A stretch of DNA of 8,222 nucleotides from Candidatus Hydrogenedentota bacterium. Its GTDB lineage: Bacteria > Hydrogenedentota > Hydrogenedentia > Hydrogenedentales > CAITNO01. The notes under the pieces are model-generated. The model was not told where the DNA came from and ran no database searches. It was given only the letters and a program-made list of their open reading frames with translations. Position numbers and translations under genes: made by a program. The first letter of the stretch is position 1; the number at the start of each line of letters is the position of its first letter. Below, one piece after another: positions 1 to 6,324 of the stretch. The stretch lies in NCBI GenBank assembly GCA_023145975.1, contig JAGLCZ010000691.1, positions 1 to 8,222 on the forward strand, written 5' to 3'.

Positions 1-41
1 ACATTATAAAACAACGAATTACTTTAACGGAATTTCTTATC

Positions 42-497
42 ATGGCACAGGCACTATCGGCGGTTTATTTGCACCTTGTGTTCTCAACAAAGAAACGAAT
101 TGCCTATCTCAACGATGATCAGGTTCATGCTGAAATGTGTGCTTACCTGGGCGGCGTTTCTAATAAACTCGGTGTTTCGTCGTTATTGATTGGCGGCACC
201 GCGGACCATGTTCATGCGCTCTGTCGTTTTGGACGTTCCATTACGTTGGCGGATTGGGTGAAGGAGATGAAACGCGCGTCAAGTATATGGGTAAAAACGC
301 GCGCACCCGAATTACATGATTTTGCCTGGCAATCCGGTTATGGCGTTTTTTCGGTCAGCGTATCGAATATTGAATCGGTGAAGGCATACATTTCGGATCA
401 AAAGGAACATCATAAGAAATTGACATTTAAGGAGGAGTATTGTATGTTGCTCCAAAAACACGGTGTTAAATGGGACGAGCGATATGTGTGGGAGTGA
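42..497 (+). CDS. HUH/Y1 single-strand transposase, IS200/IS605 or REP-associated (RAYT-like)
   Basis: Predicted transposase of 151 residues, the usual size for the Y1 (Transposase_17, COG1943) family. These enzymes cut and rejoin single-stranded DNA at hairpin-bearing ends through a 5'-phosphotyrosine link. Visible motifs are the N-terminal strand HLVFSTKKR (11-19), the metal-binding HUH motif as HVH at 56-58 within ADHVHAL, and the catalytic helix with Tyr116 and Gln120 (KAYISDQKEHH), the expected Y-x3-Q spacing. The tail FKEEY...DERYVWE resembles a form I recall as common in Bacteroidota. All key residues are present and the frame is intact, so it may be active. The ATG at 42 directly precedes the conserved start and has only a weak AACGGA ribosome site. 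No TnpB or IscB partner is visible. Three palindromes follow immediately, which favours a REP-associated or self-mobile element. Confidence 0.9.
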   Translation: MAQALSAVYLHLVFSTKKRIAYLNDDQVHAEMCAYLGGVSNKLGVSSLLIGGTADHVHALCRFGRSITLADWVKEMKRASSIWVKTRAPELHDFAWQSGYGVFSVSVSNIESVKAYISDQKEHHKKLTFKEEYCMLLQKHGVKWDERYVWE

Positions 498-501
498 CGT
501 A

Positions 502-514
502 ACCCCGTTGGGGT
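502..514. repeat. Small palindrome with GTT loop, after the transposase
   Basis: A perfect 5-bp stem, ACCCC (502-506) with GGGGT (510-514), closes a GTT loop. It begins five bases after the transposase stop. It shares its loop and design with the palindrome at 580-594. Such hairpins could be recognition sites for the Y1 transposase; that role is inferred from position and type. Confidence 0.7.
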
Positions 515-538
515 AAAAAGAAGGGGGAGTATCATATA

Positions 539-568
539 CCCGGGGTAGCGGAGTACCGCAACCCCGGG
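539..568. repeat. Large GC-rich palindrome, after the transposase
   Basis: A 30-base hairpin. The outer stem is a perfect 8 bp, CCCGGGGT (539-546) with ACCCCGGG (561-568). After one A/A mismatch an inner 4-bp stem, GCGG (548-551) with CCGC (556-559), closes an AGTA loop. It sits between two smaller GTT-loop hairpins, giving a small-large-small arrangement. No U-run follows, so it is not a typical terminator. It is most likely part of the transposase-associated repeat. Confidence 0.8.
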
Positions 569-573
569 CTGTG

Positions 574-599
574 TTATGAAATCCCGTTGGGATTATGAA
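574..599. repeat. GTT-loop palindrome flanked by 7-bp direct repeats
   Basis: The 6-bp stem AATCCC (580-585) with GGGATT (589-594) closes a GTT loop, the same loop as the hairpin at 502-514. The heptamer TTATGAA occurs at 574-580 and again at 593-599, bracketing and partly overlapping the stem. This could be a repeat boundary or a target duplication, but a 7-mer pair can also arise by chance in AT-rich flank. Confidence 0.65.
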
Positions 600-811
600 T
601 ACATGTACTCGTTTTCTACTGTCCTGTATCCGCCGGCAATCGTGGCAGAAAGAAGCAAGAAGGGTGCTGTCTTCGCTGTTGTTTTTCGTTGGAAACCTCC
701 GCAGAACAGAACATTACAGAGTATACATCCCTTTGCGCTTCGTGATAGAATTACGACCCAACAGCATACGAGGTGTAAAACATTTCTATGCTTGAGACGT
801 TATAGTGAGGA
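600..811. other. Intergenic stretch with no supported gene
   Basis: Short open frames cross this stretch, but their translations lack domain-like patterning, run into one another and have no ribosome sites. No clear -35/-10 pair for the downstream operon was found. It probably holds the operon promoter and perhaps degenerate flank of the mobile element. Confidence 0.5.
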
Positions 812-830
812 AGGACGGATTCCCCGTCCT
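812..830 (+). promoter_or_regulatory. Hairpin upstream of the transporter operon
   Basis: A perfect 7-bp stem, AGGACGG (812-818) with CCGTCCT (824-830), closes a 5-base loop 41 bases before the first operon start at 872. An alternative pairing uses GAGGA (807-811) and TCCTC (827-831). No U-tract follows, so termination is unlikely. It may be a leader structure or another dispersed palindrome. Confidence 0.4.
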
Positions 831-871
831 CGTCTGTGGGAAAAGGAAACTGGTATTATCTGGAAATCAGC

Positions 872-1612
872 ATGATAGAAGTACAAGGTTTAACAAAATA
901 TTTCGGTTCTATTGCCGCCCTTCAGGATGCAACCTTCAGTATCGAAGCAGGCGAGATTGTCGGCTTCCTCGGACCGAACGGTGCAGGAAAAAGTACTGCC
1001 ATGCGCATCCTTACCGGGTTTTTCCCTGCGAGCCGGGGCGAAGCGCGTATCGACGGCTACGAAGTACATGAGAATCCCCTCGAAGTGAAACGACGGGTTG
1101 GCTATCTGCCCGAGAATGTGCCCCTGTACGACGAAATGACCGTCAAAGGATTCCTCACTTATGTGGCGCGGATGAAAGGGGTCGCCCGAACACAGCAGGC
1201 AGAAGAATTAGACCGGGTCATGGAAAAATGCGGCCTTCGCGATATGGGTAAGCGCACGCTTCATCAGCTGTCCAAAGGGTACCGGCAGCGTGTCGGTATT
1301 GCCCAGGCACTCACTGGAAGCCCGCCTGTATTGATTTTAGATGAGCCCACAGTAGGGCTCGACCCCGGTCAAATCGTGGATATCCGCAGTATGATCAAAG
1401 AATTGGGCGGCGACCATACCGTACTGTTAAGTACCCATATCCTGCCGGAGGTAAGCATGGTATGTGATCGCGTCATCATTATCAGCCGAGGACATATTGT
1501 GGCACAGGATACCATGGAACAGCTCACCGCAGCAGGGGGCAAAACCCTGGAGCAGGCATTTATGGATGCCGTCGCGTCTGATCGCAGCAGCGGAACGGAG
1601 GAAACACAATGA
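872..1612 (+). CDS. ABC-2 type exporter ATP-binding subunit, GldA-like
   Basis: Cytoplasmic ATPase of 246 residues that would energise the permease encoded next. Motifs in order: Walker A GPNGAGKST (34-42), YLPENVPLY (79-87) with Glu81 at the Q-loop place as is usual in GldA-like and many ABC-2 ATPases, signature LSKGYRQR (133-140), Walker B VLILDEPT (153-160), D-loop GLDP (162-165) and switch His189 in LSTHIL. The set is complete, so it should be active. The ATG at 872 begins the family-typical MIEVQGLTKYFG and has GGA seven bases upstream. An in-frame GTG at 836 would add 12 residues without family character. The stop overlaps the next start in ATGA. The family includes GldA of Bacteroidota gliding machinery but is also widespread in non-gliders, so motility is not implied and the substrate is unknown. 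Confidence 0.93.
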   Translation: MIEVQGLTKYFGSIAALQDATFSIEAGEIVGFLGPNGAGKSTAMRILTGFFPASRGEARIDGYEVHENPLEVKRRVGYLPENVPLYDEMTVKGFLTYVARMKGVARTQQAEELDRVMEKCGLRDMGKRTLHQLSKGYRQRVGIAQALTGSPPVLILDEPTVGLDPGQIVDIRSMIKELGGDHTVLLSTHILPEVSMVCDRVIIISRGHIVAQDTMEQLTAAGGKTLEQAFMDAVASDRSSGTEETQ

Positions 1613-2439
1613 CCAACACCTTCGCTGTATGCCGCCGTGAATTTGCAAGTTTTTTTCTAACCCCCATCGGCTATGTAATTGTCGGCATGTTCGCCGCCAT
1701 ATCCGGCATTGCCTTCGTACTCTCCCTGTTCACCTTTGCCAAAATGTCAGTGGAACCCACAGCATACGGATTTACCACTGCCCCTGATTTTGCGGAAACG
1801 CTGTTGAGTCCCTACCTGGTTTTCTGCGGGATGCTGGTTATGTTTTTGACGCCCCTGATCACCATGCGTCTGCTGGCGGAAGAAAAGCATCGGGGCACTA
1901 TGGAACTGCTGCTTACCTGGCCGTTACGGGATCGGGATATTATTTTCGGCAAGTTCTTCGCCGCCCTGGGCATACTCATCACCATGATGCTGGTTATTGC
2001 TGTACACATGGCGTTAATCGGAAGCATTACTCCTTTTGAACCTGCGGTGCTGCTCTTTGGCTTGCTGACGGTATTGCTGATGGGAAGCGCCTTCATCAGT
2101 CTGGGACTGTTCGTATCCTCTGTAACACGAAACCAGATCACTTCTGGGACCATTACCTTCGGGATCAGCCTGCTGTTGTATGTGGTGGGTAACCTCGGCG
2201 AGAAAATGCCGACTGCCAATCCTGCGCCCCCGGGATGGCCGGAAATTCTGCGCACCTTTATTGGACATGCCTACGCGCTGCTTCGCGGGTTGGCTATGGA
2301 GCTTTCTGTAGATGCCCATGCCGGTGAAATGGCACTGGGCATTGTACAGCCCCGTGATATTGCTTATTATCTGTTGTTTACAGCCTTCTTCCTGTTTCTC
2401 ACCTTCCGTGCCTTTGAGAGCCGGAACTGGAGAACATGA
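1609..2439 (+). CDS. ABC-2 type permease, GldF-like
   Basis: Inner-membrane permease of 276 residues forming the channel half of the exporter. About six hydrophobic segments are visible, near 20-42, 65-88, 115-137, 147-170, 178-195 and 252-267. The cytoplasmic motif EEKHRGTMELLLTWPL (91-106) is the ABC-2 family form EExxGTxELLLTxP that couples to the ATPase. The C-terminus RAFESRNWR is also typical of GldF-like permeases. Length fits the family. The start is well supported by GGAGG at 1597-1601, seven bases before the ATG, which overlaps the ATPase stop (ATGA). The 3' end overlaps the next gene the same way, implying translational coupling and fixed subunit ratios. Confidence 0.92.
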   Translation: MTNTFAVCRREFASFFLTPIGYVIVGMFAAISGIAFVLSLFTFAKMSVEPTAYGFTTAPDFAETLLSPYLVFCGMLVMFLTPLITMRLLAEEKHRGTMELLLTWPLRDRDIIFGKFFAALGILITMMLVIAVHMALIGSITPFEPAVLLFGLLTVLLMGSAFISLGLFVSSVTRNQITSGTITFGISLLLYVVGNLGEKMPTANPAPPGWPEILRTFIGHAYALLRGLAMELSVDAHAGEMALGIVQPRDIAYYLLFTAFFLFLTFRAFESRNWRT

Positions 2440-4112
2440 TGCAAAAAAAATCTATGAAACGAATCTTCGGCATTGCAGCACTGGTAACACTGACACTAAC
2501 CCTGAACTTACTGGTATGGACGCAGGCTTTCTTTTCCTTCGCCGTGCTTGCACCGTTAGCAGCAACGACACTGCTCGCTCTGGGCTGGATTGTGATGACA
2601 CTGCTGACACTGGCAGAACACCGTGCCCTTGAGGATCGGACACTGGGCGGGCTGAATGCCGTCTTTTCTTCAACCCTATTTCTGGGCGTATGTATTGTGC
2701 TGTATCTGCTGGCGAGTGCCTGGGATACATCCTGGGATCTCACCGAAGAGGGCCGCCGCAATCTGTCACCGCAAACCGTTCAGGTATTGCAGGCCATGGA
2801 TACCGAAGTGGAAGCCGTCTGTTTTTTTCTGCAGTCGGATGAAGAACTGGTCGCCATTGCCCGTGATAAAACACTCCGTTTCCTGAAACAATGCCGGCAA
2901 TACACGCCGTTATTAAAAGTGGAGCTGCTCGACCCCACCATAGACCGGGCACGTCTTGAAGCCATGAACATTACCCATGCTTCCGTGCAGGGCACCATCG
3001 TGCTGCGTTCTGGGGAACGGCAACGGGTTATTATCCTTTCCGGAGGCAGCCCGCGTCTCGAGGAACGGGACTTCACAAATGCACTGATCAATATTCTGCG
3101 CAAAACAGAACCTAAAGTATACTTCCTGACAGGGCACAAAGAGCGGGATATCCTTGACGAAGACGAAGAAAAAGGCGGGAGTATATTGGGCAATCTGCTA
3201 CGCGGCGAATCGTATCATGTCGAACGGTTTGCCATCAAGATAAGTAATCCCATACCGCCGTCAGAAGCGGATATTGTGGTGATTAACAACCCGACCATGG
3301 ATTTGCATCCCGTTGAAATTGACGCATTAAACACTTTCGTAAAACGGGGCGGACGCCTCGTGCTTTTTATCAATCCCTGGCGCAGTTCTGCATCGGGGTA
3401 TGCCCGGGGTGAACAATTGCGCCCCTACATCGAAAAAGAATTCGGCATAGCCATTGGTAATGATATCGTCATTACGGATCAGGCGGCGAATATATGGCAA
3501 GCCGAATTAACGGTAGATAATACGCCCTACGAGAATATCGAAGACGGGTTTATGGCGTATCGGGGTGCATTCAATCTAAATCATCCTATTACCCGCGCTT
3601 TCGATCAAACGATGATGCTGCAGGCTATGCGCAGCGTTTCCATTTCAAAGAATAAACCAAAAGGGGCTTCTGTCATCGAACTGCTGCGCACCACCCCGGA
3701 TTTCTGGGCGGAAACGGACACCGAAAAACTGCTGCAGGCAGGACAGGGCAAATGGGATGACGGAGAAAGAAAAGGACCTGTACCCCTCGCAGCAGTAGCG
3801 ATTCTACCCGTGGATAAAGAAGACAGCCCGCAAGGCTATACCGATACCCGCATCGTTGTAGTAGGCGATTCTGATTTCGCATCCAACGCCAATATCATTA
3901 TTCCCGGAAACCTTAATTTCCTGATGAATACCTTTGCCTGGCTCAGTGAAAGCGAAGACCTCATTGCCATGCGTCCCACGGGACGGGAAACGCCGCCGCT
4001 TATTCTTTCGGAAGCACAGCGACGCACTATCGCATGGATTGCCATTATGCTTACGGTGCAACTCACCATTCTCGCCGGACTCGCCGTGTATGCACTACGG
4101 AGAATACGTTAA
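2436..4112 (+). CDS. GldG-like ABC transporter auxiliary membrane protein
   Basis: Protein of 558 residues matching the GldG/ABC_transp_aux type, normally encoded beside GldA/GldF-like subunits. Hydrophobic segments lie near 8-28, 36-58 and 77-95, with a C-terminal helix at 531-553, leaving a large domain (about 100-525) probably outside the cytoplasm. Family hallmarks: DLTEEGRRNLSPQTVQVL (101-118), a middle with KVYFLTGHKERD (227-238), GGRLVLFINP (305-314), and VVGDSDFASN (475-484) followed by GNLNFLMNTFAWL. The domain resembles a binding domain without obvious catalytic residues; its ligand is unknown. Two adjacent ATGs compete: 2436 is only three bases from GGAG (2429-2432), while 2439 has a better six-base spacing, so the first Met is uncertain. 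It overlaps both neighbours by 1 to 4 bases. Confidence 0.9.
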   Translation: MMQKKSMKRIFGIAALVTLTLTLNLLVWTQAFFSFAVLAPLAATTLLALGWIVMTLLTLAEHRALEDRTLGGLNAVFSSTLFLGVCIVLYLLASAWDTSWDLTEEGRRNLSPQTVQVLQAMDTEVEAVCFFLQSDEELVAIARDKTLRFLKQCRQYTPLLKVELLDPTIDRARLEAMNITHASVQGTIVLRSGERQRVIILSGGSPRLEERDFTNALINILRKTEPKVYFLTGHKERDILDEDEEKGGSILGNLLRGESYHVERFAIKISNPIPPSEADIVVINNPTMDLHPVEIDALNTFVKRGGRLVLFINPWRSSASGYARGEQLRPYIEKEFGIAIGNDIVITDQAANIWQAELTVDNTPYENIEDGFMAYRGAFNLNHPITRAFDQTMMLQAMRSVSISKNKPKGASVIELLRTTPDFWAETDTEKLLQAGQGKWDDGERKGPVPLAAVAILPVDKEDSPQGYTDTRIVVVGDSDFASNANIIIPGNLNFLMNTFAWLSESEDLIAMRPTGRETPPLILSEAQRRTIAWIAIMLTVQLTILAGLAVYALRRIR

Positions 4113-5950
4113 TGAAACTGCGTCATACCTTCGGCATGTTACTCCTGCTCCTCCTGCTGTGCGCCGTCTACTACGGACTGCAATACTACCGCATACAACA
4201 GCAGGAAACAGCACGGGTCGCCAGAAAAGTATTTCAGTTTGAACCGGAAGATTTACGGCAATTGACTATTGACCGTATTGATGAACCCGCCTGCAAAGCG
4301 AAGTGCAGCGCAGACGGGGTTTGGAAAATTTTGGAACCCAACATCACAATCACACCTTTTCAAATGATGTGGGGACGGGTTGCAGAAAAACTCTCACAAA
4401 CACTCAACGAGCATACCGTGCTGTCGCAGCTGACCGATCCCGCACAATACGGACTGGATATCCCCGTGTTGGTTATCGCAGGGGAAACGAAAGACGGGGA
4501 CACCTTCCAACTGAAATTCGGGGAAATTGACCCCACGCAGCGGAGTCGTTATGCCTGGTTAAATGACGGCGACTTGTTTCTGGTAAAGACAGATACGTAC
4601 TTTGAGTTAAACCGATCCCTTGATGAGCTGCGACACCGCTTCCTGGTAAATGACCGGGAAGCCGCCCTGATAGAAATTGACTTTGCATGGATATGGGGCG
4701 GCAGGGAAGAAGATGCAGCGGGTGAAGAGAAGGAGACGCCGAAAATCGGCGAAGAATCCATTGCTGTACTTGTCAAGCGCGATGCAGTAGATACACCGTG
4801 GCGTATGACTGCACCGAAAGAAGCCCCTGCCAATCATCATGCAGTACAGGCACTGGCAGCCGAATTGCAATACGCCGTGTGCAAAGAGTTCATCGACACC
4901 CCGGAAGACCTCAGCGATTATGGCTTGAATCCCGCACGGGCACGGATCACGGTGAAGGACGCCGACTCGGGTGAAGAGCAAATCCTGTGGATTGGTGCTC
5001 CCGATGAATCTCCAGACAAAAAAGGACTTTTTGTGAAACGGGAACATGAAGACGCTGTGCTGGTCATTGACCCGCATCTAGTCGCATTATTACCGCACGA
5101 CCCGTTGGAATGGCGCGATAAACGCCTGCTGACACGGCGTGTCAGCGACATTAACCGTTTGGAATACACCACCGAATTTGACGGGTTCGTGTTAGAGAAA
5201 AAGGACGGAGGAGCGTGGTACCTTTCCAAACCCGTCATGGATAAAGTAAATGGACCTGCTGTATCCGGATTCCTAAGTTTCTTTAAAGAAATTGAAGGCG
5301 GAAAATTCGTTAAGAACATAGACGAAAAAACCGCATTCGCAACCCCTGCGGCGCATATAAAACTACATTTTGAGAACGAATCAACAGCGAAAATTCTCAT
5401 TGCCGCTCATCCCGCAACCCCCGAAGAATTTATTGCCCTGCAGGATTCCGGGGGTATTGTATCCCTTTCAGAAAGTGCCGCAAAAATGCTGCTCACAGAC
5501 AGTGAAAATTTCAGGTCACGGGAAATACTGCGGTTTAACAACACAGACGTTACGGAATTAGCCTTTACTTTTGAAGGGGTGGACTATCACATTATCAGAC
5601 GGCATAAACAATGGATTTTGAAAGAACCCGAATCTATGCAGCTGCACAATCAAGCCGATGTTGCAGTACTCCTGGACGCGATTAATCCCCTGTTTATGAC
5701 AGGCAGTGTCACCACGGAAACTCCTGAAGAAGGGAATATCTACGGACTTGACACGCCGGTACTTGATCTTAAAATCACCCTCGACAACGAAACCGACGCG
5801 CCGCACACCCCCGTAACACTTCATATTGGCGCACCCAACCCTGCCAATACCAATGAGCGTTTTGTACAATCCAGTACCCGCGATGGTATCTATCGTATCA
5901 GCCAGGAAGTAATGGATGAAATCCGGGAAGCCCTGGGCGGTATCAACTAA
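4112..5950 (+). CDS. Membrane-anchored DUF4340 protein with four tandem repeats
   Basis: Protein of 612 residues with one N-terminal helix (about 7-23, leucine-rich after KLRH) and a large soluble remainder, most likely anchored facing the periplasm. DUF4340 proteins commonly follow GldG-like genes; their biochemical role is unknown. Four repeats of roughly 130 to 160 residues can be traced. Each has a W-x-[IML]-x-x-P motif (W71, W230, W369, W501), then a YGL-type strand (YGLD 113, YGLN 270, degenerate FATP 409, YGLD 544), a hydrophobic-G strand, and a closing helix often ending in R..L. A highly acidic insertion sits at about 198-217 in repeat two. The ATG at 4112 overlaps the previous stop (TAATG) and has GGAG at 4099-4102. 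A longer frame from 4034 lies inside the GldG-like gene and lacks the signal-anchor start, so it is rejected. Confidence 0.88.
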   Translation: MKLRHTFGMLLLLLLLCAVYYGLQYYRIQQQETARVARKVFQFEPEDLRQLTIDRIDEPACKAKCSADGVWKILEPNITITPFQMMWGRVAEKLSQTLNEHTVLSQLTDPAQYGLDIPVLVIAGETKDGDTFQLKFGEIDPTQRSRYAWLNDGDLFLVKTDTYFELNRSLDELRHRFLVNDREAALIEIDFAWIWGGREEDAAGEEKETPKIGEESIAVLVKRDAVDTPWRMTAPKEAPANHHAVQALAAELQYAVCKEFIDTPEDLSDYGLNPARARITVKDADSGEEQILWIGAPDESPDKKGLFVKREHEDAVLVIDPHLVALLPHDPLEWRDKRLLTRRVSDINRLEYTTEFDGFVLEKKDGGAWYLSKPVMDKVNGPAVSGFLSFFKEIEGGKFVKNIDEKTAFATPAAHIKLHFENESTAKILIAAHPATPEEFIALQDSGGIVSLSESAAKMLLTDSENFRSREILRFNNTDVTELAFTFEGVDYHIIRRHKQWILKEPESMQLHNQADVAVLLDAINPLFMTGSVTTETPEEGNIYGLDTPVLDLKITLDNETDAPHTPVTLHIGAPNPANTNERFVQSSTRDGIYRISQEVMDEIREALGGIN

Positions 5951-6138
5951 TTGCGGAAATAAATCCGTAGATATCCTGCATTTTGAGGCATTTTCCGTTA
6001 TATTTGCTCAGGTATTTGTCGCAAAATATCGATTGTCATTTCGGGGTAATTATTTAGCTCGAGGTGTGCCAGCACATTGGGGGTGGTATCTCCGCTAGTC
6101 AGTATGGTAGCAATTCACCCTAACCATTCATTCCGTAG
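5951..6138. other. Non-coding gap after the operon
   Basis: No gene is supported here. An open frame continues through to about 6098 but has no ribosome site and no recognisable pattern. A 4-bp stem (CGGA/TCCG) shortly after the operon stop is too weak to call a terminator. It may hold decayed sequence of the gene whose tail survives at 6169-6324, but I could not recognise any. Confidence 0.4.
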
Positions 6139-6160
6139 GGGCGGACCTGTGTGTCCGCCC
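6139..6160. repeat. Strong palindrome, dispersed-repeat type
   Basis: A perfect 8-bp stem, GGGCGGAC (6139-6146) with GTCCGCCC (6153-6160), closes a CTGTGT loop, preceded by CCGTAGG. Short elements of the form TAGGGGCGGAC...GTCCGCCC resemble dispersed palindromes I recall from many bacterial genomes; copy number here is unknown. An AT-rich tail with TTTT at 6169-6172 follows, so weak terminator activity for the upstream operon is possible. It lies nine bases before the open frame of the Fis-domain remnant. Confidence 0.7.
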
Positions 6161-6168
6161 GATTATGA

Positions 6169-6324
6169 TTTTCTATCCATTTGCTGAAGAAAAAACACCT
6201 TGAGGAAGTATTACGCCTTTGCAAAGGCAATCAGGCAAAAGCGGCACGTATCCTGAACATAGGTCGGAACACTCTCTGGCGTAAAATGAAATCCTGGGAG
6301 AAAGAAGCAGAGAGTTCCCTATAA
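6169..6324 (+). pseudogene. C-terminal Fis-type HTH remnant of an NtrC-family sigma-54 activator
   Basis: An open frame of about 51 codons follows an in-frame TGA at 6166-6168 and ends at TAA 6322-6324. It reads HLEEVLRLCKGNQAKAARIL then NIGRNTLWRKMKSWEKEAES near its end. This matches the closing DNA-binding helix-turn-helix of NtrC/AtoC-type response regulators (pattern: HI..VL..C.GN...AA..LGI.R.TLWRKLK). The receiver and AAA+ domains that should precede it are absent upstream. There is no ATG and no ribosome site near the possible TTG at 6181, so it is most likely a truncated gene end. The helix residues look undamaged, so loss may be recent, or it could be a free-standing small DNA-binding protein with an unusual start. 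Its stop overlaps the stop of the opposing gene by six bases. Confidence 0.72.

Noticed and set aside
539..568. Large palindrome as a rho-independent terminator of the transposase
   Set aside because: No U-run follows the stem, and it sits in a set with two similar hairpins, which fits a repeat better.
836..871. GTG start giving a 258-residue ABC ATPase
   Set aside because: The extra 12 residues (GKGNWYYLEIS region) are not family-like, while the ATG at 872 gives the typical MIEVQGLTKYFG start with a nearby GGA.
576..875. Open frames of 99 and 66 codons between the transposase and the ABC operon
   Set aside because: They begin inside a palindrome or without ribosome sites, overlap each other and have no domain-like pattern. 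The longer one ends inside the ABC ATPase start.
1812..2255. Antisense open frame of 147 codons opposite the ABC-2 permease
   Set aside because: The plus strand encodes a clear permease with the family motif; the antisense product has no recognisable features.
4034..4111. Extended N-terminus for the DUF4340 protein
   Set aside because: It lies wholly inside the GldG-like coding region in another frame and would put charged residues before the signal-anchor helix. The TAATG overlap with GGAG at 4099-4102 fits better.
4607..5400. Long antisense open frames of 156 and 160 codons under the DUF4340 gene
   Set aside because: Their translations are rich in Ser, Arg and Cys without patterning, as expected for the complement of a real gene. 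They also overlap each other.
5916..6098. 60-codon open frame spanning the operon end
   Set aside because: It starts inside the DUF4340 gene in another frame, lacks a ribosome site and shows no AAA+ or receiver motifs that would tie it to the Fis remnant.
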